Part shown: positions 44,835-56,095 of the stretch, piece after piece
Layout of the letters: the number at the start of each line of letters is the position of its first letter
Numbering within the stretch: position 1 is the stretch's first letter
Origin: Tubulanus polymorphus
Lineage: Eukaryota > Nemertea > Palaeonemertea > Tubulaniformes > Tubulanidae
Length of the DNA: 64,000 bases
Assembly (NCBI RefSeq): GCF_964204645.1
Contig: NC_134028.1
Location: 13,133,263 to 13,197,262 of the forward strand
Direction: 5' to 3'
Made by a program: the position numbers and the translations under genes
The notes under the pieces: model-generated
The model's input: only the letters and a program-made list of their open reading frames with translations
The model's database searches: none
Told to the model about the DNA's origin: nothing

Positions 44835-45700
44835 CTATTTTAAGCATACGGCTTGAAATATAGTCAATTCCACTAGCTTTGTCGATTTCAAGATTTGTAA
44901 TTAGTTTTGATATTTCATCAGGATCAGTGTGACGAAGGACAATATAACTGGGACTCCTGTTCGCGAAAAATGGGTAGTTATTGATTGCATTTGGAACATG
45001 GAATTTTCTAGCAATAACTTTTAAGAAAGCCTCCGCTTTTTTCTTTATTTGTGAAGAACATATCCTTTGTAAGCGGTTCTATGATTGTTGGTATGTTGCT
45101 GGAAAACTTATTCCCAAGGAGCTTTTTGATAAGGTTCCAATACATTTTTTAATTTTTCGTAGAATTGTCAAGGGAATGAACTAGGCTGGTGGTAAAATTT
45201 TCTTTTGCCTGGCTAATAGTACGGTTGACCACTTCAACCTGTTCTATATAACGAATGTATGAATGTGCAGATTGGTGCTGCTTAAGAGCTTTATATAAGT
45301 GGTTACGCTTATTAAGTTCTTTTTTAATGCTATCATTATATCATGGCGTGTCGGTTGACTTGACCTGGCAGACTTGTTCGGTATATACCCTCTAGAGATA
45401 TTTTGTAGTTTCACAGTAAAATTAGAAATTATATGATCTAAATCGTTATTTTCATTTATTATATTGTTCCAGTTCACAGACAATATTTCATTATTAAGAT
45501 GCATTAACTTACATTGATCGTATTGCCATATATGTTTGTATGTATATAACTGAGTATATATACGTATATAACCGAGGCCTGCATTGAAATGAGCAGATAA
45601 ATAGCAGTGATCTGCATTACCAATAGGGGGTAGCACTTCGAATGAAGACAGTCTACCCGGGGAACCAGGAACAATAAGTCAAAGCACAAGCTTGAACTAT
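44835..45700 (-). pseudogene. LINE (CR1/jockey type) endonuclease-RT fragment
   Basis: Minus strand, 45,690 to 44,835. The end of the APE-like endonuclease (LPPIGNADHCYLSAHF, compare family GKSDH), a linker with a Trp/Pro-rich pattern, and the beginning of the RT (TDPDEISKLITNL, DKASGIDYIS, compare KSPGPDGI) can be read across several frameshifts. It is truncated at both ends and bracketed by 83-bp direct repeats, which is far longer than ordinary LINE target duplications. Confidence 0.78.
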
Positions 45701-45701
45701 C

Positions 45702-45782
45702 AGTGATTCTCGTAGGTACGTTTATGGACTGACTTTAATGTAAATCATCGGTAACACACCAAATTTGGAATAAATCAACGAT
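45702..45782. repeat. 83-bp direct repeat, right copy
   Basis: Partner of 44,752-44,834, same orientation. It starts CAGTGATTCTCGTAGGTACG and ends AATAAATCAACGATG. Confidence 0.9.
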
Positions 45783-45789
45783 GACCATG

Positions 45790-46304
45790 AGCTCCGCTGA
45801 CCTTCGGTCACAGTGGAGCTAAGAAATCTTAACATTATCAATTAGGTTACTAACTATTTTTAGCCTGTCTCTCTATTCATTTGGCATTTTAGCCAATTTC
45901 TGCATAATTTGTACTGAACTTTCCACCAAGATTATCCATTTAGAGATTATATCAAGATTACTAAACTCAGTATACAGAACAGCGCTCTAAAACATTTTTC
46001 CCTCCCAAAGTGAAATATTCGCCTAGCCATCTACCGCACAAGGAGGAGGTTTAAAGACATACATTATAAGGGTTACCCAAAAATGAACATATCAATGAAT
46101 ACATCAAAAGAAAATGAACACATCAAAAGTAGTTTTTCAAAGATTTTTACCAATACAAATAAATCTCTTTATCCCACATTTGCATGCATGGAGGTGGTCA
46201 TACACCATATCAAAAATAATTGTACCTGTTCCATCAAGTAAAGTTTTGCCTAGATTCAACATACATTGGCAAGAGCTAACAATGCTTAACCAGAAATTAC
46301 TTAC
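45790..46304. other. SEC31 intron end, unassigned
   Basis: AT-rich, no gene or recognisable repeat before the splice donor at 46,304. A short self-repeat AATGAACA(C/T)ATCAA occurs near 46,083-46,130. Confidence 0.45.
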
Positions 46305-46419
46305 CATCAGCAGTAGAGATTGGAAAAGGGGACTCCGATCGTGATTCACCTTTATGTGAAGCAATATGATCGAATTCAGCAATAGCTTCCGAATTCTCTG
46401 CCTTTTTATCTCCCGGTGT
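46305..46419 (-). CDS. SEC31A: SEC31 exon, acidic linker
   Basis: A 115-bp exon with acceptor (atttcag) and donor (gtaagtaat) on the minus strand. It begins in phase 0 and ends after one base of an Asp codon that is completed by the next exon. The product (TPGDKKAENSEAIAEFDHIA, then a Ser-rich tail) is acidic and probably disordered, as expected just before the Sec31 alpha-solenoid. The split-codon phase matches the exon at 35,704 exactly, which is strong internal support. The intron that follows is 10.4 kb long and holds the BEL/Pao element. Confidence 0.82.
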
Positions 46420-46709
46420 CTGAAATTCAAATGAAAACCCTCCATGAAATTCAAAGTTGAGTAATTTACTGAAGTTAGTTGGACTGCTATGTGATGATGC
46501 TGAACCTCTTGTGGTCAGTCAGAAGACATGGGTTCAGGAGATTCTGTTCCACTGGAGGAGGTAGGTGTAAGGGAAGACAATTTGAATAACGATGACATAG
46601 ATGAGATGATGGCGCGTGGGTTCTAAATGGTCCGATGAGAGAAGTTCTGCAGACGATGGTGCTGCATCGGGACTAATCACACCCGATGATTGTGCGTGTC
46701 AGAACTCAG

Positions 46710-47795
46710 TTTATCGGAGGAGGTCATTGCTAGTAACTATAATTCATCTGATTCAGTAGTTCAGTAGTGTGTAATATGTTCAACTCAACAAATGAGTCTT
46801 TGTTGAGTTGGACGTAACTTTCACAATGCTGAGGCGTACTTGGGGATATACAATTGAGGGAGTTACTGAGAAGATTGGAGAAATGATTAGTCCAGGAATC
46901 TAGAGATATTTGGGACTGGCAAGGGGAGCCTTTCTTCAGTTTGTGAAATAGGGCCCAGTATTCCGTAGGATTGTTTGAATGTAGAGAATCCATCTGGTTG
47001 AGAAGTTGTTGGCTATAAGACTTTTTCTTCTAATTAAGGAAAGATTTATAGAGGTGTTTTTTATTTCAAAAAATGTAGATTAAAGATATATAGTAAGGTT
47101 CTTTCCGTAGGAGAGAACAGAGAAACTGCAAATATCTTTTTAGGGTAGAACAGTCGGAATCGAACCAAAGTTTAAGTTTATCTGTAACACATTTTGGGGA
47201 TCTAGAGGGTTTCGACAACTGTCTTTTCCTGCCAGTGTTAGAAGCGACGTTGGTTATAATGTCATTTAAAGTATTGACGTTAGGGTTGACACTTTGGGAG
47301 TCCGAGTTGGAGGAGGTAGAGAGATGCTCAAGTTTGGCGGATAAGGAGGGGGAAGCTAAAGATTTGTGTTTAAGGTCAGAATTCCAAAGAAATATGTAGA
47401 TGGTATGGTGAATAGTATTAGAACTCTCAACAATAGAATATTGTGCTTTGATTAGTGTAGATAGCCGGCAGTGTATGGAGTCGATACTGGGTTCATTCAC
47501 ATGAAAGAGATAAATGGAGTTCATTAGACTGGGAGAGCAGATAGAGTAGTCAATGGTGCTTGGCAGGTCGCCATGACTGAAGCAGGTACGCATTCCCGTG
47601 CCTATGCATAACTGAATGAGTTTTTTACCATGAGCATTGACAGGGTGAGTATCTAAGTTGTTTCTGGGTAAGCAACCATCCTGATATTGTAAGACAAATT
47701 CCGATATCTCGCAGTTGGCAGATATATCGTCAATACAGAAATAGGGCACAGTTGCCATTTTGGCGTCGAGGTCTCCACAGAGCAGGATGTGGCCA
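46710..47795 (-). pseudogene. LINE endonuclease and RT start, inverted 5' part
   Basis: Minus strand. From 47,795: GHILLCGDLDAKM (APE endonuclease GDFNAR-like motif), GKKLIQLCIGTGM, and LPSTIDYSICSP (the STIDY block near the catalytic Asp/His region). Then comes a linker and, at 46,993-46,740, NNPTEYWALFHKLKKG and a Trp-containing segment leading into the RT. It meets the plus-strand RT C-terminal part of a LINE at about 47,800, without intervening sequence. Confidence 0.85.
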
Positions 47796-47799
47796 TGAT

Positions 47800-48600
47800 T
47801 GGCATACAGAGATATCTCATCCTCAATAAATTACATACATTCAATACATTAAATTCGGAACTATCAAATTTATTACAGTGGTTTAGAGCCAATAGATTAT
47901 CTGTCAATATAGATAAAACTCAGTATATGGTATTTGGCAATAGGGACCACCGAGGACTTAATATCTTTCTTGGAGATAAAATCATTAATCGTGTTGATAG
48001 TGCGAAATTTTTAGGTGTAATTTTTGATCGTAATTTGACATGGAAAGATCATATATCGTCTGTCTGTAAAAAGGTTTCTCGGGGAATTGGAATAATCAAT
48101 AGACTCAAAAACTTCCTGCCATTCGATATTCTCAAAAATCTCTATCATTGTTTTGTCCACTCGCATTTGCAATATGCAAATCTTGTTTGGGGTAACGCCT
48201 GTACATCATATTTACAACCTTTATTTATACTACAAAAAAGGGCCCTTAGAACCATTACTCAATCCTATTGATTTGAACACACCTCTCCAATATTTCGCAA
48301 ATTACATATTTTAAAACTGGAAGATATCCACAAATTCCAAATTGGTTACAACAGGTTAGCCATCGCCTACCTGAAATTTTCAATCATTTCTTTAACTTCA
48401 GAAACAACATTTATAGATGTAGGCCGACTCGCAGGCCACGGGACCTACATATAGCATTTGCTAACTCCAATTACAAATACAAGTCTGTCAAAATCCAAGG
48501 GGCCAAATTCTGGAACAGTTTAAGCAAAAGCCTCAAATGCCCTCAATCTCCATCAGCTTTTAAAAATAGTCTTCATCATTTCCTTAGTTCTAAATATTGA
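47800..48600 (+). pseudogene. LINE RT C-terminal part and tail domain
   Basis: Plus-strand continuation after the inversion junction. It reads ELSNLLQWFRANRLSVNIDK, FLGVIFDRNLTWKDHI, FVHSHLQYANLVWG and LQKRALRTIT, the standard end of CR1/jockey-type RTs. After a frameshift near 48,265 come RRPRDLHIAFANSNYK, GAKFWNSLSKSL and FKNSLHHFLSS, ending at TGA near 48,599. The catalytic YADD box is missing at the junction. Confidence 0.88.
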
Positions 48601-48885
48601 TCGATACCCTTTGCGTGCTACTTGCTTGTTCTTCCATTTTGAATATATGTATGTATCCTAATGTTTGGTAACGTGTGCACATGAGAGTGAATGATGGTGT
48701 GAATGTGGGAGTGAATGGACAAGGGATTAGGACTAGTTTAAGCCAACTTTGGCTTTTCCTAATAGCATAATCTATTGCTACAATGATTGTTATTATATTA
48801 TATTTTCATACTGTATCGTATTGTATAATTACATATCTTTGTATCAATCTATTATGCAAAGTAAACTTAACTTAACTTAATAATA

Positions 48886-49180
48886 TCAAAAATATCAATA
48901 TTACTCGATTCATTGATTTTAGAAGTTTGAGAGGCTATATATACAATGCAGAGATAAATGTCCTTTTCTAGGTTGAAGAATGAGTTGCATAGTTTAGCTC
49001 AGATAACATCACTAGACTGAAACATCGGTAGTCTGAATTAGAGATTATAAGCAGAACAAATGTAAAATAGTGAAAACCATTGGATTGACTTCAAGTGATG
49101 GGAGAAGACTGACTTTTTTTACAGACAATTGGATTGAAAATAAGGACGCCGGAAAATCTCAAGAAAAAGATGTCTTTTTT
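48886..49180. other. Unassigned intron sequence
   Basis: AT-rich; nothing supported. Confidence 0.4.
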
Positions 49181-49885
49181 GAATTAAGAATGGAAATGCA
49201 TATACCTATCTTCGGATTGAAGATTGTGGCATAATTTCAGAGAATCCGTGCTCCAAGCAATCAAAAAAAGCTAAGATGTCCCCCTTGATTGAATCCAGGA
49301 GTTTCATGAAAATCTGTCAATCGATACGATCTCCATCACACACGACTGCATGGTGATTCATCATGAATATACATGGTAGTGCGTTTTCCCCACTGACTCA
49401 AATAGACACTTTCCACGCTCCTGGTGAGACGATTTCTATACATGAAGTGAGCGAAGTTTATGAAACAATTTATTTTCGTAAATTGAACAATTTCCAAGAT
49501 TCACTTCCCTCCTTCCCAGTTTTCCCTATTGCCCTTCTATAAAATTCACTGCTTTTCACAGCTGGCCACGACGAACCCTGGCAATTGAATCATTTGCAGT
49601 TTCCAAGAAAACTTTAACTCGACCACGCACAAGGCGCTTTTCATATACATGCAGAGATCAATACACATAGCAGCGAGTATATGTGTCAGGCACGTACGTA
49701 AGGCATGAATGTACGTAAAAGGGCATGTGTGCGTCCATAACGAAATGTAGTTCCAAGACCAAATAAATAACTAAATTGATAAATAAGCAACGGATTCTGA
49801 TGAAATTCAATAGGGTTAGAGCTAATATTACTGCATTTAATGTTTAAAAGTTCCGACAGAAACTAAGCCTCGTTTGTACCAAAGT
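49180..49885 (+). repeat. Longest copy of the 24/33-kb repeat family
   Basis: Combines sequence seen at 23,745-24,060 (CACTGACTCAAATAGACACT) with sequence seen at 33,300-33,830 (GCAGCGAGTATATGTGTCAG, AAATTGATAAATAAGC), showing that those pieces belong to one family. Non-coding. Confidence 0.75.
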
Positions 49886-49939
49886 TTCATATCAAGAATG
49901 TCGATTGTTAGCGAAACTCCCATTCTGACGAGGAAGGTG

Positions 49940-51170
49940 ATTCATGGAGGAATGGCCAGGTTGATTAAAACTCTGATGAGACTGAGAGTTCTTATTATAA
50001 GGGACCAGGAGCTAGCAGAAGCCCGAGGCTGAGAGGACTGGTAGGGGCTGACAAGTAGACCAGTACCTCGCCTATTGAGATGGACTTGGTCTGGGAGGAA
50101 GATGTCAGTAGAGACATGCGAAAGATCACGATGCAGCGGTACAACCTGGCAAGAAAAGGTTTTGAGGCGGTCGTTAAATTCCATTGCACGAGACAAATAG
50201 TTTGGGTTTGGGCAGAACCTGAATTACATGGATAATATCAGAACAGGTAGATATTAGGTCAACTAAGGTGGTTATCACATACTTGGAGGTATACATGTTT
50301 CAGTTTGGCATTGGGTGGTAAACTATTGACAAAGTTCAGAGCACCCTGGATATTCTTTGTATCTCTACCTAGAGTTTTAATTAAACAATAAAGACCAGGG
50401 AGAATCGAAGCTGGCCGCAGAAACCATGTATGTGAGTTACCTATGATCAGGACTTCAGCGGAATTTATAATACTCGAATTCAGTTTAGTCGTAGACGTGG
50501 ATGATCTATCAATAGTGTTGAAAGGTCCATGAGGGCAGCGCTAGTGAGTTCATGGGCTCAACATCATCCTTTGAGGACATGATGTGTGTGGTTGGCTTTG
50601 AGAGATCGGACGCAAGTTCCCCACACTTATCTTCCAGCTTTTTTATCGTGGAGCGACTGACGTTAAGGTCCCTCTCAAGGGTGTGAACACAATTTCCTAA
50701 TGTAAGGTTATGGTCCAGGAGGGCATGCTTTTGCCCTAACAAATCATTGCGTTTACCACAAAGTTTTTCACGGCAGGATATCAGCAGAGGTTGTAGACGT
50801 GGAATTGTTTGGTATTGACAAATTGTTTGTGGAACAGTATTGGGGAATCGGCACTGAACGTTCAGTCTCTAATGTGTCACAGCTGAAAACATGCGTATTG
50901 GGATCATTTCCAACAAAGTCATAGGCAGTAGCCAAATCGTAGATTCTCTGGTTGCAGGGCCCCCAAGAAACCTTTTAAAGAGGCTTGGCATCTTTCCCAG
51001 TCCAGATTAATGCCGGGCCTATGGCCTCTCGCAACAGCTTAGTATGATTGCTTCTTCTGCTTGTTGTTGATGTTGTTGTTTGCAGGCGCCATCTTGTTTT
51101 GGGAGTACTCCACTTTATGCACAATGACAATGTTGTTCGTATAAAATTTTCTATGAAATACCCCATCTTC
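49940..51170 (-). pseudogene. LINE ORF1 remnant with SGNH/esterase-like region
   Basis: Minus strand. From 51,170: a basic start and GPALIWTGKDAKPL; then a coiled-coil-like segment at 50,742-50,509 (TLERDLNVSRSTIKKLEDKC); then, across frameshifts, EVLIIGNSHTWFLRP (an SGNH-hydrolase block I-like GNSH/GDSH motif) and later EFNDRLKTFSCQ with LPDQVHLNRRGTGLLV, resembling block V (D-x-HL-x-x-G). Esterase-like ORF1 proteins are known in CR1-type LINEs. Several frameshifts and stops make it a relic; whether it belongs with the LINE at 46.7-48.9 kb is unknown. Confidence 0.7.
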
Positions 51171-51400
51171 CTATATTGGAAAATATTTTGAATGCTTCAT
51201 CATCAGGTACCATCGACCAAAATTTTGAAAGTCTTCAATGTTTTCTACTTGAAAATCACAGTTTAGAAGTATTCTATGAAATTCAATTCACTAAACCTCA
51301 GTTTGTTATCTTGAAATGCCTGGCAGCATCTTAGACACTGAGGAAGTGCTTGCTTTTCTGACACTTTAAAGAAATTTTTGCAAACTGCTGAACCACTGAC

Positions 51401-51463
51401 CTGAGATCCAGATACACGAGGTGAAATTTCCTTCGCAGGTGATTGAAATTCACCATTTGATTC
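51401..51463 (-). CDS. SEC31A: SEC31 exon, 63-bp linker exon
   Basis: A 21-codon phase 0/0 exon between an acceptor (tttttaatag) and donor (gtcagt) on the minus strand. It encodes a Ser/Pro/Glu-rich linker (ESNGEFQSPAKEISPRVSG) of the kind that sits in the acidic, poorly conserved region of Sec31 between the LELLGY segment and the ACE1 solenoid. The call depends on splice signals and matching phase rather than on sequence identity. Like its upstream neighbour it could be a cassette exon. It is separated from the next exon downstream by a 5-kb intron full of LINE debris. Confidence 0.74.
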
Positions 51464-51589
51464 CTATTAAAAACATGAGTACATGTAGTTACATTATCTC
51501 ACAATGACACCACTTACATCCGTATGATCGCAAGCAAGTGTTCATAGCACACCTCAGCAAGGTGGGTGACATTCCATTTTACTCAGGCC

Positions 51590-52440
51590 AATGGATTAAA
51601 CCTATCAGAAATTAGCTTTCCCACTCTTCCGAAAAGGCTGCCACAGTGGACATCTTGAATTTCTTCACTCATCAAATAACATGCGATTTCTTCTTAACTC
51701 AGTTTGTGTAATGGGGTAGGTCCATGGATGTAACTTATCGAAAATAAGCTTTCTCTCATCAAATATGGCTGCCATGGGGGACATATTGCATTTATTGTTA
51801 GTGTTCTCTATAAACATAAAATAACATAAAATTTCTTCTTGGTTAATGTAATGGGGTAGACACATGGATGAAACCTATCTAAAATTTGCTTTCCCACTCT
51901 TCCAAAACGGCTGCCACAGCGGACATGTTGAATTTCTTGATAGCGCTCTACACTCATTAAATAACATGTGATTTCTTCCTAACATGGTTTGTGTAAGGGG
52001 GAAGGCGCATGGATATAACCTATCAAAAATAAGCATCCTCTCTCATCGAATATGGCCACTATGGCGGACATCTTGAATTTTTGTTAACGCTCTACACATC
52101 AAATGACATGTGATTTCTTTTAAACTTGGTTTGTGTAATAAAATAAATCATGGATCGAAAATTAGCCTTCTCAGTCTTCCAATATGGCCACCACAGCAGA
52201 CAAATTGCATTTCTTGTTAGTGTTCTCTACACACATTAATTAACATACAATTTCTTTTACAATTGGTTTGTGAAATGGGGTAGGCCCATCGATGAAACCC
52301 ATTAAAAATTAGCTCTCTTCTCCCATATGGCCACCACAGCGACATGTCAAATTTCTTGTTAGGGCTCTACACACATCAAATAAGAAGATGAGATTTCTTT
52401 TAAACTTAGCTTTTGTAATGGGGTAGCAGGGTTAGAATTT
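51590..52440. repeat. Minisatellite of ~145-bp units, about six copies
   Basis: Repeating phrases: TCCCACTCTTCC or CTCTCATC, ATGGCTGCCACAGCGGACAT, TTGAATTTCTTGTTAG, ACACATCAAATAACATGTGA, TTTGTGTAATGGGGTAGG, CATGGATGAAACCTATC. Copies are well diverged. One stray fragment, TAGGCCCATGGATGAAACCC, lies at 54,500. Confidence 0.87.
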
Positions 52441-52471
52441 CAGAATTTGTTATCCACAGCAAGTAACTTTC

Positions 52472-52511
52472 AGACTTGCTGAGGATGGCAGAAGCAATCC
52501 TCAGCAAGTCT
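52472..52511. repeat. 15-bp perfect hairpin
   Basis: AGACTTGCTGAGGAT (52,472-52,486) and ATCCTCAGCAAGTCT (52,497-52,511), 10-nt loop. Surrounding AGCAAGT words repeat. Confidence 0.95.
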
Positions 52512-52559
52512 AGCTCTCACTACAGCAAGTGCCCAACTTGAAATCAATACCCGGTTATA

Positions 52560-53480
52560 TATTCCATGAACATTGAGAACCAATTGTATATGATAGTCAA
52601 TGTTATTTGGATACTTGAGTTAAACATTAAAATGTATATCAAATAACTTTAATTTTGTCAACAATATTCGTAAAAATTTAACACTAAAGATCAAATCATT
52701 GGAGACAGACTTGGGTCACAATTCATAATGACATGTGATTGAAATTAAATGAGTGGTGAAAAGATCAGGCCCTTCTAAAAATTATTGCAAGAACTTATAA
52801 CATCTTTACATTTATTATAATCTATAATTTCTTAAAGATAGAATATGGCACTGTGCACAACTATCAAATTCTGGTAACTAGGCCCACTGTAGGAATGAAA
52901 ATTGGGCCTACATGTAGTGGAAGCTTTTCAATTCAGATCAACATTCATGTTAAGGCCAAATAAAAAAAATCAGTTGTTTATCCTCCCCGCTTGACCCTAC
53001 GAAAATTACACAACCCCATTTAAAAAAAAAATTGTTCATTGCATTCTATTTTGGTTCATATCAGAAATAATTGCCATAGCTAAACCATTTCGTGACGATT
53101 GTAGGACAGTGTAGCAGTAAACAAAATAATTTATCAATCGAGGAAGTGCGTTCACTGAATAACAAATTGACGTTAATATTCGGTTATGGAGCATACACAG
53201 CGTGGATTTCCAGTTAAAATTTTATGAGTCAATAAAGTTCTATGTATTGAGTTGTATTTGTATTGTTTGTGGTGCCACACTTCCAGTCGCATGAACAATG
53301 CCGCTCGCTTGGGATAAGCAAGAAGACTGTTCTGCAACACAGTTGGAGTTATGAAGAGTTAAAATAAAAATTGTTTCGATCGAAAACCTGCTTCATTTAT
53401 CAATCGTATATCATTTACAACACTCGATCTACAATTAAAATTTAAAAAAAAAATTTTCACCCTACCAAAGTATTTTGAAA
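52560..53480. other. Unassigned AT-rich intron sequence
   Basis: No ORF or repeat I can define. Confidence 0.45.
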
Positions 53481-54155
53481 ACTAGGGGTCCAGGGACACC
53501 ATGCCCACTTGGGACACCATGCCCACTTGGGAAGTGGTTTCAAATGCTCAATGATCTAACAATTTCAATATTCAAAGCCCCCTGGTGACCATATACAAAA
53601 ACCAATGACCTTGAAACTCACCACAATCATAGAACATGTCAGCAGCTACTGGATTGTGATAACAAAATATGCCTCCTTACCAATTTAATATGGAAATACT
53701 AAGTTATTCTCATAATTGGCTGATCAAAAATACCTGTCTCAGGCATAAAACATCCCTTTCCAAAGAATACCCATGAGCAATTGCAATGAGAAATGGCAAA
53801 CCAGTAGGAAGCTACAGGACTCAGAATTCGGGCCAACATTGACATTTTTGGGCAATTCAAATATATACGTAAGATCAAGGTTATTGATCAAGGCATCTTC
53901 AAAATTTACCTCAAAAAGTTCAAAAACATGTAAAAAGTGCTGATTTTGACGAACAACAATGGCTGCCAGTCGACCATCTTGATTCTGACAGGGCCAGTTT
54001 TTGGGCTGAAGATGTGTCTAGGATAACCAAATATCAAGACATTACCTTGAAGCGTCTTCAAAACTTCCCAAAATAACTGGATTCCATCGACGGACGGACG
54101 GACAGACGACAAGTGAACGCAATAGCCCGGTGGGACTAAAGTCCCAAGTGGGCTA
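53481..54155 (+). mobile_element. Helentron-like non-autonomous element, short copy
   Basis: Same 5' end (ACTAGGGGTCCAGGGACACC) and same 3' hairpin (54,123-54,155, TAGCCCGGTGGGAC ... GTCCCAAGTGGGCTA) as the copy at 17,581. The internal array is reduced to about one unit. The 5' subterminal repeat GCCCACTTGGG is itself duplicated (CACCATGCCCACTTGGGA twice). Confidence 0.78.
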
Positions 54156-54706
54156 AAAAAGGACGATAAACAACGAATTTTTTATATTTGGCCTATAAGC
54201 AGTTGTTTTTGTTAGATTGCAGCACAAATAGTTGTTGGTGCTAGCAAGGTAGCAGCACCGTACAGCACACAGTTAAGGCATCAGCTGTTGAAACTTTTGA
54301 TTTCATGTCAAACTTTTCAGATTTTTACAGAATTTTGATTACAAAATCTGGTGTCAGTGGTTGAAATTGTCAACAGCATTTTAAAGAAATTTAATAGACG
54401 GCATTTGAAGCCTTCGGTACAAAACTACATCAACGGCTATTTACTAATACATCGTTGGCAAAAGCTGTCGATTGCCGTCATTATATTCGAACCCTGGGTA
54501 GGCCCATGGATGAAACCCATCGAAAACAAAAATTTACTTTTAACATACTGGGCTGACATAAGTGGCGTTAGGTTCTGTAATTGACTTTTATCCCATCAGC
54601 CTTTGAGTGTTTTTCTATGATCAGGCCAGTTGCCCCACGCTTAACTGAGCATTATGCAATCATCAACAATATTACAACATGATCATTACACAAAATATCT
54701 GATACA
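54156..54706. other. Unassigned intron sequence
   Basis: Contains one minisatellite-like fragment at about 54,500; otherwise nothing recognised. Confidence 0.4.
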
Positions 54707-55277
54707 TGAGCCCCAAGGGGCACTATGGCCAGCCTGAGCTTTTCATAAAATGGCAAATGATGATGCATTCTGTGGGTTAAATTTGTCAAAATATACTCCA
54801 AGCTGAGAGTCAAAACCTAATAATTTACACAATACAATCGTAGAATACAAAAGTAGCACAGACGGCGACTGGATCTGGCAGGAACAAATACCTCAGATAA
54901 ATCTTTTCCCTTGGTCTTATTGATTTTATTGCGGAATAGAATTGAATTTTCTGAAATTTGCTCAATAAAACAAAATTGAATTGGATTTGATGTTTTATTT
55001 GTTCAATAAAGTAAAATTGAATTGGATTTAATATTTTCTTGCGGAATAAAATTTGATTGAATTTGTAGTTTGAGCACACGGCTAATTAGCATATCAAGGT
55101 CATCTATCCGATTTAAGAAAAAGCTATTTTTCCCGGACTTTGCACAATGGTCAATGATATTTACTGTAGTGCTAATAAAAATATTCCTCCCAAAAACCAA
55201 ATCAACTAAAGCTTTCACAGAAATCGATCTTGAAATACAACTTTAGATCTTAAAATAAAACCCAGAAGTAAAAAGGT
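54707..55277. repeat. ~580-bp dispersed repeat, copy 2
   Basis: Homologous to 34,396-34,975 in the same orientation; see landmarks there. It carries small indels, e.g. one extra ATTGAATTGGAT module. Confidence 0.85.
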
Positions 55278-55808
55278 CTAGATAAAGTTTTATCTCCTTC
55301 AGAAAAAAAGAAAACATTGGAAAAAGATGACCCTGATGTCAGTGCTCAGTGCAAAACTATTTCCCAAATTTTACTTGGAGGAGTTATAAACATTTCATCA
55401 ATAAAGCGAAAATGGTGATTGTGAAACATATCGACCATAGATTTTCTAAAATTCCCGGAGTTAATGTATCATGATCAAATTGAACTGCCAGGAATCAAAT
55501 TTTCAAAATTCCCAGATGTTTCCCATTATCATGTATGTGTAAAATTCATAATGTCCAGCCATATTGGAATAGCAACGAAGCTGATTTTTAATAGGTGAAA
55601 TCCATGGACCTAGAAAATGATAGCTGCAAAACATTTTAAAAAATTGCAAGTAATTTGAAGAGTAAAGAGTGCTAGTAAGAGGAAAGGGCATGGTGTACAC
55701 CGAGTAAAATAGAATGTCATGCCGCCCTACCAGGGTGACACAATAATATCAAATCTAAGAAAGGTCTACACATGTGTAGTAGCTTGCACTTTAATTTATT
55801 TAGGGCTG
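55278..55808. other. Unassigned AT-rich intron sequence
   Basis: No gene or repeat supported. Confidence 0.45.
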
Positions 55809-56095
55809 AAATGACTTTGTATTTGCCTGTGACCATATTGATGTGGCGGAGACATACTCCACATGCGAAGCAACTTCCAAAGTTCAAGATCAGTTCAAGT
55901 TCGATTGATTTTATTTCAAAACCTGTGTCAAATCAAAACAAAACACTGTAATAAGGAAATCATAAATTTGTGAATTGACAGAGAAACTATAACATGTACT
56001 TTGATTGACAGGTAACCAGCACATGGAATTAGCCGGCCATGCACCCAGCAGTTTCGACCACATCAATATAGTCACAGGCAAATGCCAAGGCATTT
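55809..56095. repeat. Inverted repeat, 38-bp arms
   Basis: Arms 55,809-55,846 and 56,058-56,095 (CCACATCAATAT, GTCACAGGCAAAT) are complementary with a few mismatches. The spacer is about 210 bp. Possibly the core of a MITE or foldback element; ends not defined. Confidence 0.7.

Larger units (their letters stand above)
46710..48885 (+). mobile_element. LINE copy with 5' inversion
   Basis: Sense 3' part (47,800-48,885) ends in an ACTTA pentanucleotide tail (48,864-48,880). It is preceded directly by an inverted upstream part whose most 5' codons lie at the junction and most 3' codons at the outer end. That order is the signature of twin-primed insertion known from L1. I assume both halves come from one copy because they join directly and do not overlap in coding content. 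Confidence 0.7.

Noticed and set aside
51590-52440. CRISPR-like array
   Set aside because: Units of ~145 bp are repeated along their full length with no unique spacers, and this is an animal intron.
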